Shown here: positions 1 through 5,810 of the stretch, one piece after another
Position numbering within the stretch: the stretch's first letter is position 1
How the letters are laid out: the number at the start of each line of letters is the position of its first letter
Source: Flavobacteriales bacterium
GTDB lineage: Bacteria > Bacteroidota > Bacteroidia > Flavobacteriales > TMED113
Direction: 5' to 3'
Assembly: GCA_002713285.1 (NCBI GenBank)
Contig: PAVX01000044.1
Coordinates: 27,018-33,232, forward strand
DNA length: 6,215 nt
The notes under the pieces: model-generated
Databases searched by the model: none
What the model was told of the DNA's origin: nothing
The model's input: only the letters and a program-made list of their open reading frames with translations
Program-made: the position numbers and the translations under genes

Positions 1-400
1 TAATAATTGGTCGTTGGTTGACCTGCCTGGATATGGATATGCGAAATTATCGAAATTAAAAAGGTCCGAGATTCTAAAAATGACGCAAGATTATTTTACA
101 CAAAGGGGCAATCGGTTAGCATCTGTTTTTTTGCTTATAGACATCCGTATTCCTCCTCAAAAAATAGACTTAGAATGGATGGAATGGCTGGTACAAAATA
201 ACATCTATTTTATTAGAGTGTTTACCAAATCTGATAAAATGAAAAAGGGACAAATACGCAATGTAATTGACAAATATGACCATTATATGAAAACTAACCA
301 CTGGGAAAAAGTACCTGAAAGCATAGTAACTTCCTCTGTTAAAGGTTTTGGAAAAGATGAAATACTAAATAAGATTATAAAAATCAATGAATTATTTTAA
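1..400 (+). CDS. engB: Ribosome biogenesis GTPase EngB/YihA, 5' end cut off by window
   Basis: EngB (YihA/YsxC) is a cytoplasmic TRAFAC-class GTPase needed for late assembly of the large ribosomal subunit. The frame is open from base 2 to the window edge. The TTG at 14 lies inside the protein and is not the start, because the residues before it (NNWSL) continue the family sequence into the G3 motif DLPGYGYAK. Further on are the family segment PPQKIDLEWMEWL, the G4 motif TKSDK and the G5-like SSVKGFGKDE near the C-terminus. About 132 residues are visible; the family is usually near 200, so the G1/P-loop and switch I lie outside the window. It ends with TAA and overlaps the convergent gldC tail by 9 bases. 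Identification is firm; only the N-terminus is unknown. Confidence 0.95.
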   Translation, partial: NNWSLVDLPGYGYAKLSKLKRSEILKMTQDYFTQRGNRLASVFLLIDIRIPPQKIDLEWMEWLVQNNIYFIRVFTKSDKMKKGQIRNVIDKYDHYMKTNHWEKVPESIVTSSVKGFGKDEILNKIIKINELF

Positions 401-730
401 AATATTTGATGATTTACCAATATGTTTTGCAAACGCTTTTATTTCTTTTGCAATCTTTTCATCACCAACTGATCGCTGATAAGTTTCTGATAAAGAATCT
501 AAAATTTGAAACGTAAAAAATTTCATCTCTTCAGCCATCATTTCTTTAGTCCATAAATCTATTTTTAATGAAGATTTAGCAACTCCATCCCAAATAGATA
601 TTATCACTGCCTTCGCTGGGTTATTTTTTACATCATTATCTGTAGCGTCCCATATAATTTTTTCTGGGACATTATTAACATCTAAATCTACTTGGAAAGT
701 AATCGAAGCTTGTTTTTCTCTTTTTTTCAT
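392..730 (-). CDS. gldC: Gliding motility protein GldC
   Basis: This is a 112-residue protein of the GldC family, small soluble proteins of Bacteroidota that are encoded beside GldB and improve gliding in Flavobacterium; their biochemical role is not established. What I recognise is the N-terminal part around residues 14–31 (VDLDVNNVPEKIIWDATD), then an IISIWDG stretch, a central LWTKEMMAEEMK segment and the C-terminal HIGKSSNIL. There is no signal peptide or membrane segment, so it is probably cytoplasmic. The ATG lies 4 bases after the gldB stop, so the two are very likely co-transcribed and possibly translationally coupled. No clear Shine-Dalgarno precedes it. Its stop codon overlaps the end of engB on the other strand. 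The length is normal for the family. Confidence 0.9.
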   Translation of the reverse strand: MKKREKQASITFQVDLDVNNVPEKIIWDATDNDVKNNPAKAVIISIWDGVAKSSLKIDLWTKEMMAEEMKFFTFQILDSLSETYQRSVGDEKIAKEIKAFAKHIGKSSNILK

Positions 731-734
731 TTTA

Positions 735-1724
735 TTAAGGTTTATATCCAGAATTATTTAAAACTTTCATATAATTCGTTTCATTTAATATATCTATTAA
801 GGTAATGTCATTATTTTTAGCATAACTCTTCCAAATTTGCAGACCTAACCAAACCCCAACACTACCTGGAGAATCTGTGTCGGATGATGAACCAAATTGA
901 GAGAATGGTGCAAGGTGAACAAACTTATCTAACAAATCTGTGGAAGTTGAAAATAAATAATCTCGTTCTATCATGTGTCGCCAGATTGCACCTTCGTTTG
1001 TATAACACCATTCTATTTTTTCCTCAGGACATTTAAATAGTTGGTAGTCCAAAACATCCGGCATCATTGTTTGAGCAAAAAAATACGCTTTTGAATAATA
1101 TAAAATAATATCTAAAAATTTGCTCACATCTGGATATGGAATATGTTTTCCTGCTAAAGTAACAAAGCATGAAGATGCTAAAAAAGTCGTATCATGTGCA
1201 TATTTAATATAATTTGGTAAAAAATTATAAAATGTATGACTTGAACCTAAAAAAAGATGAAGAGATACAAATAACTTATCATTAGCAAATACTACTGGTG
1301 TTTTATAGTCAAACTCCTTATCTATAAAGGTGTAAATTGAAAGATTGTCTTCTGGAAAATAATCTTTATAATTACAAAAACCTTCTTCTAATTGATGAAT
1401 ATTTGGTATTCTATTTTGAAAAATTAGATTAACTGAATCTAAAACATCTCTAAGTGTGTCATTTAAAAAAATGTCTTTGTTAAAAGATATTGATGTGTCT
1501 GAAAAAAAAGCAGGGAATTTCTTTTGAACGTTCAAAAAATGAATATCAAAAGAATCTTTTTCAATGCTAAAAAAATCTTGTTCAAAACGATATATATCAA
1601 TTTTGCATTTTTCAGTAAAAAAATCTTGTTTCCTTTCAAAAGTTAATTGTAGAATAAAGAAAATGATTACTAGTGTAAAGAAAATCAATAAAATATGTTT
1701 TTTCTTTCTATTTTTTTTATTCAT
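735..1724 (-). CDS. gldB: Gliding motility protein GldB, non-lipobox variant
   Basis: This 329-residue protein matches the GldB family, which in Flavobacterium is a membrane lipoprotein required for gliding and chitin use. Family-like stretches are a conserved early IDIYRFEQDFF, the LGSSHTFYNFLPNYI region in the middle, YYSKAYFFAQTMMPDV, EEKIEWCYTNEGAIWRHMIE, and the C-terminal APFSQFG … SPGSVGVWLGLQIW (about 285–300) followed by NNSGYKP at the end. The N-terminus is a basic run (KKNRKKKH) followed by a hydrophobic helix at about 10–29, but no cysteine follows it in lipobox position; the first Cys is at 40 in FFTEKCKID. It therefore looks membrane-anchored by an uncleaved helix rather than lipidated. 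No HExxH metallopeptidase motif is visible. The start is the ATG at 1724, which gives a complete anchor. It is the first gene of the gldB–gldC pair and diverges from the barrel gene. Confidence 0.87.
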   Translation of the reverse strand: MNKKNRKKKHILLIFFTLVIIFFILQLTFERKQDFFTEKCKIDIYRFEQDFFSIEKDSFDIHFLNVQKKFPAFFSDTSISFNKDIFLNDTLRDVLDSVNLIFQNRIPNIHQLEEGFCNYKDYFPEDNLSIYTFIDKEFDYKTPVVFANDKLFVSLHLFLGSSHTFYNFLPNYIKYAHDTTFLASSCFVTLAGKHIPYPDVSKFLDIILYYSKAYFFAQTMMPDVLDYQLFKCPEEKIEWCYTNEGAIWRHMIERDYLFSTSTDLLDKFVHLAPFSQFGSSSDTDSPGSVGVWLGLQIWKSYAKNNDITLIDILNETNYMKVLNNSGYKP

Positions 1725-1765
1725 TAATGTATATTTAAATATAAAATCTTACGATTATTAAAAGT
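1725..1765. promoter_or_regulatory. Divergent intergenic gap with 14-base AT palindrome (weak candidate)
   Basis: This is the only space between the gldB start and the barrel gene start, so promoters for both directions should lie in or near it. It is almost pure A/T. It holds a perfect 14-base palindrome, TATATTTAAATATA, at 1730–1743. I looked for the Bacteroidota -7 consensus TAnnTTTG on both strands and found no exact match here; the nearest on the plus strand is TATGTTTT at 1694–1701, inside gldB. The palindrome could be an operator or just a product of base composition. Its position supports a regulatory role for the gap, but no particular regulator is implied. Confidence 0.3.
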
Positions 1766-2356
1766 ATGAAAAAGTTAAATTTTCTGTATCTATTTTTTGT
1801 CTTATTTTCTTTATCGATATCACAAGAATTTAACAATAAATTAAATAATACTAGAATGGGGCTATATATTACGCCTGCAATTAATTTTATTTCTACAGAC
1901 TTACAAGGTGTGGAAACAAATAACAATCTAGGTGTGGTCTATGGCTATGCTATTGAATTACCATTAAGTATAAATCATTACTTGGAATCAGGATTTGCAA
2001 TTACTTATAAAGGTGGAGGCATAGAGCAAAGTGAAACCAATATTGGGGATTATAAAGTTCAATATATGACAATACCCATTTTTATAAAGATGCGATCTCG
2101 TCAAGTTGGATATTTTAATTATTTCGCTAGAATTGGACCTTCTCTAAATTTCAAAATAAAAGAAAAAATTACGCATGATGAAGCAGCAAAAGGAAGTGTT
2201 ATTGACATTGCGATTTTTTTAGGTGCCGAATATTCTCTTGGAGGAGACACATCTGTTGAAGCAAGTATATTTTATAATAACAATATCACTAACTCCATGA
2301 ACGAAACACATGCTTTATTTCATCAACTGGGATTAAGACTAGGTTTTTTATTCTAA
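1766..2356 (+). CDS. Small outer membrane beta-barrel protein (PorT/OMP_b-brl_2-like)
   Basis: This 196-residue protein begins with a clear Sec signal peptide (MKKLNFLYLFFVLFSLSIS, cleavage probably near residue 19–20, before QEF). The rest alternates polar and hydrophobic residues in strand-length blocks separated by turns: GLYITPAINFIS, YGYAIELPLSIN, YLESGFAITYKGGG, VQYMTIPIFIKM, YFARIGPSLNF, IAIFLGAEYSL, VEASIFYNN and LGLRLGFLF. The YMTIPIFIK strand resembles the YLEIPLLLK signature of the PorT/OMP_b-brl_2 barrels of Bacteroidota, and the C-terminal residue is Phe, typical of outer membrane barrels. The number of strands and length suggest an eight-stranded barrel. The function is unknown; it may be structural or a partner of another envelope protein. 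It precedes nadE by 5 bases, so the two are probably one transcript. I do not assign a gene name. Confidence 0.78.
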   Translation: MKKLNFLYLFFVLFSLSISQEFNNKLNNTRMGLYITPAINFISTDLQGVETNNNLGVVYGYAIELPLSINHYLESGFAITYKGGGIEQSETNIGDYKVQYMTIPIFIKMRSRQVGYFNYFARIGPSLNFKIKEKITHDEAAKGSVIDIAIFLGAEYSLGGDTSVEASIFYNNNITNSMNETHALFHQLGLRLGFLF

Positions 2357-2361
2357 ATAAT

Positions 2362-3132
2362 ATGAAACTTGATAAAACACGAGACTTAATTGCTAATTGG
2401 CTAAAAGAATACGCTGAAAATAATGGTCAAAAAAAATTGATAGTTGGTGTTTCAGGTGGTATTGATTCTGCATTAACATCTACATTGTGTGCTTTAAGTG
2501 GGATAACAACTATTGCTGTGTCCATGCCTCTTCATCAAAAAAAACAAGAAATTTATCTTGCAAATAAACATATTGAATGGCTTACCAAAATGTATACAAA
2601 TACTCAAATGACTTCAATTAATCTGACAAATTTATTTGATACATATAAAACTGAAATTCCTTTAAAGTATCAATCTGATTTAGGGTTAGCAAATTCAAAA
2701 GCTAGATTAAGAATGATGACATTATATCAAATTGCTACAAAAGAGAACGGTATTGTTGTTGGTACTGGAAATAAAATTGAAGATTTTGGAATAGGCTTCT
2801 TTACAAAATATGGAGATGGCGGTGTAGATATTAGTCCAATTGCAGATTTAACAAAAACAGAAGTTCAAAAATTAGCAAGTTTCTGTGGAGTACACCTAGA
2901 TATTCTTAATGCTCAGCCAACTGATGGATTATGGGAAGATGGGAGGACTGACGAAAGGCAAATTGGTGCTACATATAAAGAATTAGAGTGGGCAATGTGT
3001 TTTAATAAAAACAGGGAACTAACTGAAAGAGAAAAAGAAGTAATGAAAATATACCAAAAATTACATAGACAAAACAATCACAAAATGACACCTATTCCTA
3101 TTTGTAATATTCCGGAAAATTTTCGAAACTAA
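2362..3132 (+). CDS. nadE: Ammonia-dependent NAD(+) synthetase NadE
   Basis: NadE catalyses the last step of NAD biosynthesis, the ATP-dependent amidation of nicotinic acid adenine dinucleotide, in the cytoplasm. The 256 residues form a single synthetase domain; there is no N-terminal glutaminase domain, so free ammonia should be the nitrogen donor. The pyrophosphatase P-loop SGGIDS is at 31–36. The central motif is GTGNKIEDFGIGFFTKYGDGG, at about 134–154, followed by VDISPIADLTKTEVQKLA. Then comes PTDGLWEDGRTDE at about 186–198, which contacts the substrate in the family, and YKELEWAM. The C-terminus NNHKMTPIPICNIPE is typical of the Bacteroidota form. Length is slightly below the usual 260–275. 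It follows the barrel gene by 5 bases and overlaps the convergent ferredoxin gene by 4 bases. No strong Shine-Dalgarno is seen before the ATG. Confidence 0.95.
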   Translation: MKLDKTRDLIANWLKEYAENNGQKKLIVGVSGGIDSALTSTLCALSGITTIAVSMPLHQKKQEIYLANKHIEWLTKMYTNTQMTSINLTNLFDTYKTEIPLKYQSDLGLANSKARLRMMTLYQIATKENGIVVGTGNKIEDFGIGFFTKYGDGGVDISPIADLTKTEVQKLASFCGVHLDILNAQPTDGLWEDGRTDERQIGATYKELEWAMCFNKNRELTEREKEVMKIYQKLHRQNNHKMTPIPICNIPENFRN

Positions 3133-3443
3133 TCACTGGCCATCATCAATACAATACCATCTAATTCTTGACTCAAAGGAATTTGACAAATCAATCTACT
3201 ATTAATTTTTGAGTTATGTAGTTGATCTAACATATCCTCCTCTTCTAATGTTTTGTGATTTAACCCATTATCAGTGTCAATAAAGCAGTGACAAGAAGCA
3301 CATAAAGCCATCCCTCCACAATTACCAATTTGAAAACCAGCATCTCTAACTAGCTCCATAAGATTTACGTTTAAATCAATACTTGCATGAATAGTATGTT
3401 TTTGACCTTCTAAATCTATTATGTTAATTGAAATTTTATCCAC
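3129..3443 (-). CDS. Adrenodoxin-type [2Fe-2S] ferredoxin
   Basis: This is a soluble 104-residue electron carrier. The cluster ligands are Cys42, Cys48, Cys51 (C-x5-C-x2-C in GNCGGMALCASC) and Cys86 in the SRLICQIPL segment. The spacing and the xRLxCQI ending are those of adrenodoxin/Isc ferredoxins rather than plant-type ones. An additional Cys53 follows the third ligand (CASCHC). Acidic residues at 67–70 and 73 (EEED…D) sit where adrenodoxins contact their reductase. The start is GTG at 3443, because no ATG exists in frame nearby upstream and the next Met (residue 29) would remove the first strands; an AGAAGG ribosome binding site lies 8 bases before it. It begins 1 base after the fnr stop, so the two are probably coupled and the reductase next door is its likely partner. 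Its TAG overlaps the nadE tail by 4 bases. Confidence 0.92.
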   Translation of the reverse strand: MDKISINIIDLEGQKHTIHASIDLNVNLMELVRDAGFQIGNCGGMALCASCHCFIDTDNGLNHKTLEEEDMLDQLHNSKINSRLICQIPLSQELDGIVLMMASD

Positions 3444-3444
3444 G

Positions 3445-4452
3445 TTAAAAACCTTCTATCCCCCCTAATACAGTTGTGTATTTAAAAGATTTTTTACCAT
3501 CTGGGAAAATATGTTTAAAAGCCGACTGACTCATCAAAGCCGCTTCATGGAAACCACTCAATATTAACTTTAACTTTCCTGGGTAAGTATTAATATCACC
3601 AATAGCATACACACCTTCAATATTCGTGCTATAATCATAAGTATTTACCTCAATAGCATTTTTATTTAAATTCAGGCCCCAGTTGGCAATAGGTCCAAGC
3701 TTTGGTGTTAAACCAAAAAGAGGAATCCAATAATCTACATCTTTATCAATATTAGTGTTATCTGTTTTAATAATTAACTCTTTTAATTGCCTGCCTCCCT
3801 TTAATTCAATTACCTCTGAATTAGTCATTAAATTTATTTTACCTGACCTACTCATTATATTAACTTTTTCAACTGACTCTACATGGCCCCTAAAAGATTC
3901 TCTTCGATGTACAAGTGTAACCTCACTAGCAATACCGTTCGCAAGATATAGCGCCCAATCTAACGCTGAATCTCCACCGCCAGAAATTATCACTTTTTTA
4001 TCTTTATATTTAGCTGGATCCTTAACAATATAATCTACGCCCTGGTCTTCAAAAAAAGCTAAATTACTTATATTTGGTTTTCTTGGCTCGAAACAACCTA
4101 GTCCAGCTGCTATTACAATAACTTTCGCTTGATGCTCTGTTCCACGATTTGTAACAACAAGAAAAGTTCCATCTTCTCTCTTCTCTACTAACTCTACTCT
4201 TTCTCCAAAAGTGAATCCAGGCTTAAATGGTTTAATTTGCCGCATTAAATTATCTACTAAATCACCTGCTAAAATTTCTGGGAAACCAGGTATGTCATAA
4301 ATAGGTTTTTTAGGATAAATCTCTGAACATTGACCGCCTGGCTGTGGTAAGTAATCTATTAAATGACATCTCATTTTTAACAAACCTGCTTCAAAAACCG
4401 CAAATAATCCACATGGGCCTGCACCAATAATAATAATATCTGAATTAATCAT
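3445..4452 (-). CDS. Ferredoxin–NADP(+) reductase, thioredoxin-reductase-like (type 2)
   Basis: This is a 335-residue FAD enzyme of the YumC/FNR2 class that passes electrons between NADPH and ferredoxin. The FAD-binding GAGPCG is at 10–15, followed by PGGQCSEIYPKKPIYDIPG at about 38–56. The NAD(P)-binding GGGDSALDWA starts near 157, with HRRESFRGH downstream, and the second FAD motif GVYAIGDINTYPGK is around 279–291. The redox-active CxxC found in true thioredoxin reductases between the two nucleotide-binding parts is absent, and the C-terminal tail FKYTTVLGG resembles the FNR2 extension. Together with the adjacent ferredoxin gene this makes a ferredoxin reductase role much more likely than thioredoxin reduction. 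The ATG at 4452 lies 3 bases after the nifU stop, with AGG about 7 bases upstream. Which direction electrons flow cannot be told from sequence; supply to the ferredoxin is the natural reading. Confidence 0.9.
   Translation of the reverse strand: MINSDIIIIGAGPCGLFAVFEAGLLKMRCHLIDYLPQPGGQCSEIYPKKPIYDIPGFPEILAGDLVDNLMRQIKPFKPGFTFGERVELVEKREDGTFLVVTNRGTEHQAKVIVIAAGLGCFEPRKPNISNLAFFEDQGVDYIVKDPAKYKDKKVIISGGGDSALDWALYLANGIASEVTLVHRRESFRGHVESVEKVNIMSRSGKINLMTNSEVIELKGGRQLKELIIKTDNTNIDKDVDYWIPLFGLTPKLGPIANWGLNLNKNAIEVNTYDYSTNIEGVYAIGDINTYPGKLKLILSGFHEAALMSQSAFKHIFPDGKKSFKYTTVLGGIEGF
3452..3457 (-). promoter_or_regulatory. Ribosome binding site of the ferredoxin gene inside fnr
   Basis: On the minus strand the sequence AGAAGG lies 8 bases before the GTG at 3443 and falls within the last Ile-Glu-Gly codons of fnr. 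It is a good match to the Shine-Dalgarno consensus, stronger than anything before the neighbouring genes, and it decides the GTG as the ferredoxin start. The fnr stop codon lies between the site and the GTG, which suits translational coupling. Confidence 0.65.
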
Positions 4453-4455
4453 AAA

Positions 4456-4695
4456 TCAACCTATTGTCTCTACAGAATGAACTTCAGGTGCATATTTTTT
4501 GACAGCTTCTTCAACTCCAAGCTTAAGGGTCATTTGATTTACATTACATGTTTTACAAGCACCCTCAAAACGAATAAACACTTTAAAATCAGCAGTTATT
4601 TTAACTAAGGATATATCACCCCCGTCTGATGCAAGATAAGGCCTCACATCATCAAGACCTTGATTTACACGATTTAATAAACCATCTGAATTCAT
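4456..4695 (-). CDS. NifU-like Fe–S scaffold/carrier protein (Nfu domain only)
   Basis: This 79-residue protein is a stand-alone NifU C-terminal (Nfu) domain. Nfu proteins bind a labile [4Fe-4S] or [2Fe-2S] cluster between two subunits and deliver it to target enzymes. The diagnostic pieces are VRPYLASDGGDISLV near the N-terminus (about 17–31) and the cluster ligands Cys47 and Cys50 in GACKTCNVNQMTLKLGVEEA, followed by the closing VHSVET. The usual GSCPSS around the second cysteine is replaced here by KTCNVN, which leaves the CxxC intact. There is no N-terminal IscU-like or A-type domain, so this is the minimal form. It sits 14 bases after mrp and 3 bases before fnr on the same strand, suggesting one operon. 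Confidence 0.93.
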   Translation of the reverse strand: MNSDGLLNRVNQGLDDVRPYLASDGGDISLVKITADFKVFIRFEGACKTCNVNQMTLKLGVEEAVKKYAPEVHSVETIG

Positions 4696-4709
4696 AACAA
4701 CAAAAATAC

Positions 4710-5771
4710 TTAATTACATCCTCTATTATGCGTGATTTCTACTTTTTTTGTAACATTTAAATTTTTATTCCTTTCAGACACGCTCTCATTTACATATTCT
4801 GCTAAATGACTAAAGTGTCCTGACAACAGACTATCTTGTAATGCCGCTGGACGACCAACATCACCTGCTTCTCTTATAGATTGATCTAAAGGAATTTCGC
4901 AAAGCAATTTTATATTTTCTGACTCTGATAAACTTTTTCCACCATCTTTGCCAAAGATGTAATGCTTTTCATTATTCACTAATAAGCAAGACATATTTTC
5001 TACTATTCCGATAATTGGAACATTAATATCTTTCTTCTTAAACATATTAATTGCTTTTTTAGCATCAATCAACGATACTGGTTGGGGGGTAGTTATAATA
5101 AGAGATCCTGTAATAGACAACGTTTGAACTAGACTTAAATGTATATCTCCAGTCCCAGGAGGCAAATCAATTAATAGATAGTCTAAATGTCCCCAATCTG
5201 TATTAGTTATAATCTCTTTGAGTGCTTTTGTTGCCATTGGCCCTCTCCACACAAGTGCGTCATTAGGATTTAAAAAGAAACCAATAGACATAATTTTGAC
5301 ACCGTAGCTGATGATTGGGCTCATTAAATACTTGTCACCATTTTTTACTTTTTTTGGTTTTTCATGCTCAGCATCAAACATTAATGGAATTGATGGTCCA
5401 TATATATCCGCATCTAATAAACCTACTTTAAAACCTTTATTCTTCAAAGCAATTGCAAGATTAGATGCAATCGTAGACTTACCAACTCCACCCTTACCAG
5501 ACGCGATAGCTAATGTATTTTTAATGATTTTTTGACTAGAGAATCCGATTTCGATTGATACGTTTGGAAATTCTTTCAAAACTTTAGTCTCCACTTCTTT
5601 TCTAATTTTATTTTTAAATTGCAAAGAAGGATTAAATACACATAATTCTAACTTGATTTTTTGGTCTTTGATTTGTGCAGATTGTAAAGTGTTGACACTT
5701 GCTAGAGTATGTTCATCATCTATTTGAATTGTATCTAAAATACTTCGCAACTTATCATCTGTTATTAACAT
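4710..5771 (-). CDS. mrp: Mrp/NBP35-family Fe–S carrier P-loop ATPase (ApbC-like)
   Basis: This protein (353 residues from the ATG at 5771) belongs to the Mrp/ApbC ATPases that help load Fe–S clusters. Residues 1 to about 80 form an N-terminal MIP18-like (DUF59) domain. The deviant Walker A is GKGGVGKST at 92–100, the switch I region DADIYGPS at 120–127, WRGPM at 175–179, and Walker B/switch II IDLPPGTGD at 201–209; TTPQP at 227–231 and ENMSC at 258–262 follow. The CxxC that binds a bridging cluster in ApbC is missing: after ENMS only Cys262 is found, then KHYIFGKDGG. As I recall, Bacteroidota Mrp proteins often lack this pair. The ATG was chosen over a TTG two codons upstream (5777) because it gives the usual N-terminus; neither has a clear Shine-Dalgarno. 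The tail ends in RGCN. It is followed by nifU after 14 bases. Confidence 0.92.
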   Translation of the reverse strand: MLITDDKLRSILDTIQIDDEHTLASVNTLQSAQIKDQKIKLELCVFNPSLQFKNKIRKEVETKVLKEFPNVSIEIGFSSQKIIKNTLAIASGKGGVGKSTIASNLAIALKNKGFKVGLLDADIYGPSIPLMFDAEHEKPKKVKNGDKYLMSPIISYGVKIMSIGFFLNPNDALVWRGPMATKALKEIITNTDWGHLDYLLIDLPPGTGDIHLSLVQTLSITGSLIITTPQPVSLIDAKKAINMFKKKDINVPIIGIVENMSCLLVNNEKHYIFGKDGGKSLSESENIKLLCEIPLDQSIREAGDVGRPAALQDSLLSGHFSHLAEYVNESVSERNKNLNVTKKVEITHNRGCN

Positions 5772-5810
5772 AACCAAAACATTACAATTAAAGGCTGAAA
5801 GTTAATAAAG

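Noticed and set aside
1564..1761. Open frame on the plus strand antisense to the gldB N-terminus (65 codons)
   Set aside because: It lies mainly opposite the gldB membrane-anchor region, its translation is a low-complexity Lys/Phe/Ser run, and gldB has clear family matches on the other strand.
1735..1926. Minus-strand frame opposite the start of the barrel gene (63 codons)
   Set aside because: It is antisense to the signal peptide and first strands of a well-supported secreted protein, and its product resembles nothing I recognise.
3110..3127. Nested palindromes TTCCGGAA, GAAAATTTTC and TTCGAA at the end of nadE as a possible two-way terminator
   Set aside because: The palindromes have no loop, the stems are very short, no T-run follows on either strand, and all bases are explained by nadE codons.
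3755..4033. Plus-strand frame antisense to fnr (92 codons)
   Set aside because: It lies wholly within the FNR coding region, which has intact nucleotide-binding motifs; the translation looks like a shadow.
3445..4452. Reading the flavoprotein as thioredoxin reductase
   Set aside because: The overall fold matches, but the active-site CxxC in the NADP domain is missing, the C-terminal tail is FNR2-like and a ferredoxin gene follows 1 base later.
5311..5535. Plus-strand frame antisense to the Mrp Walker A region (74 codons)
   Set aside because: It mirrors the conserved P-loop coding region and has no separate features of a gene.
5772..5810. Internal promoter between trmB and mrp
   Set aside because: The 39-base gap has no exact TAnnTTTG on the minus strand (the nearest, TAATGTTTTG, has wrong spacing) and no paired -33 element, so I do not call a promoter.
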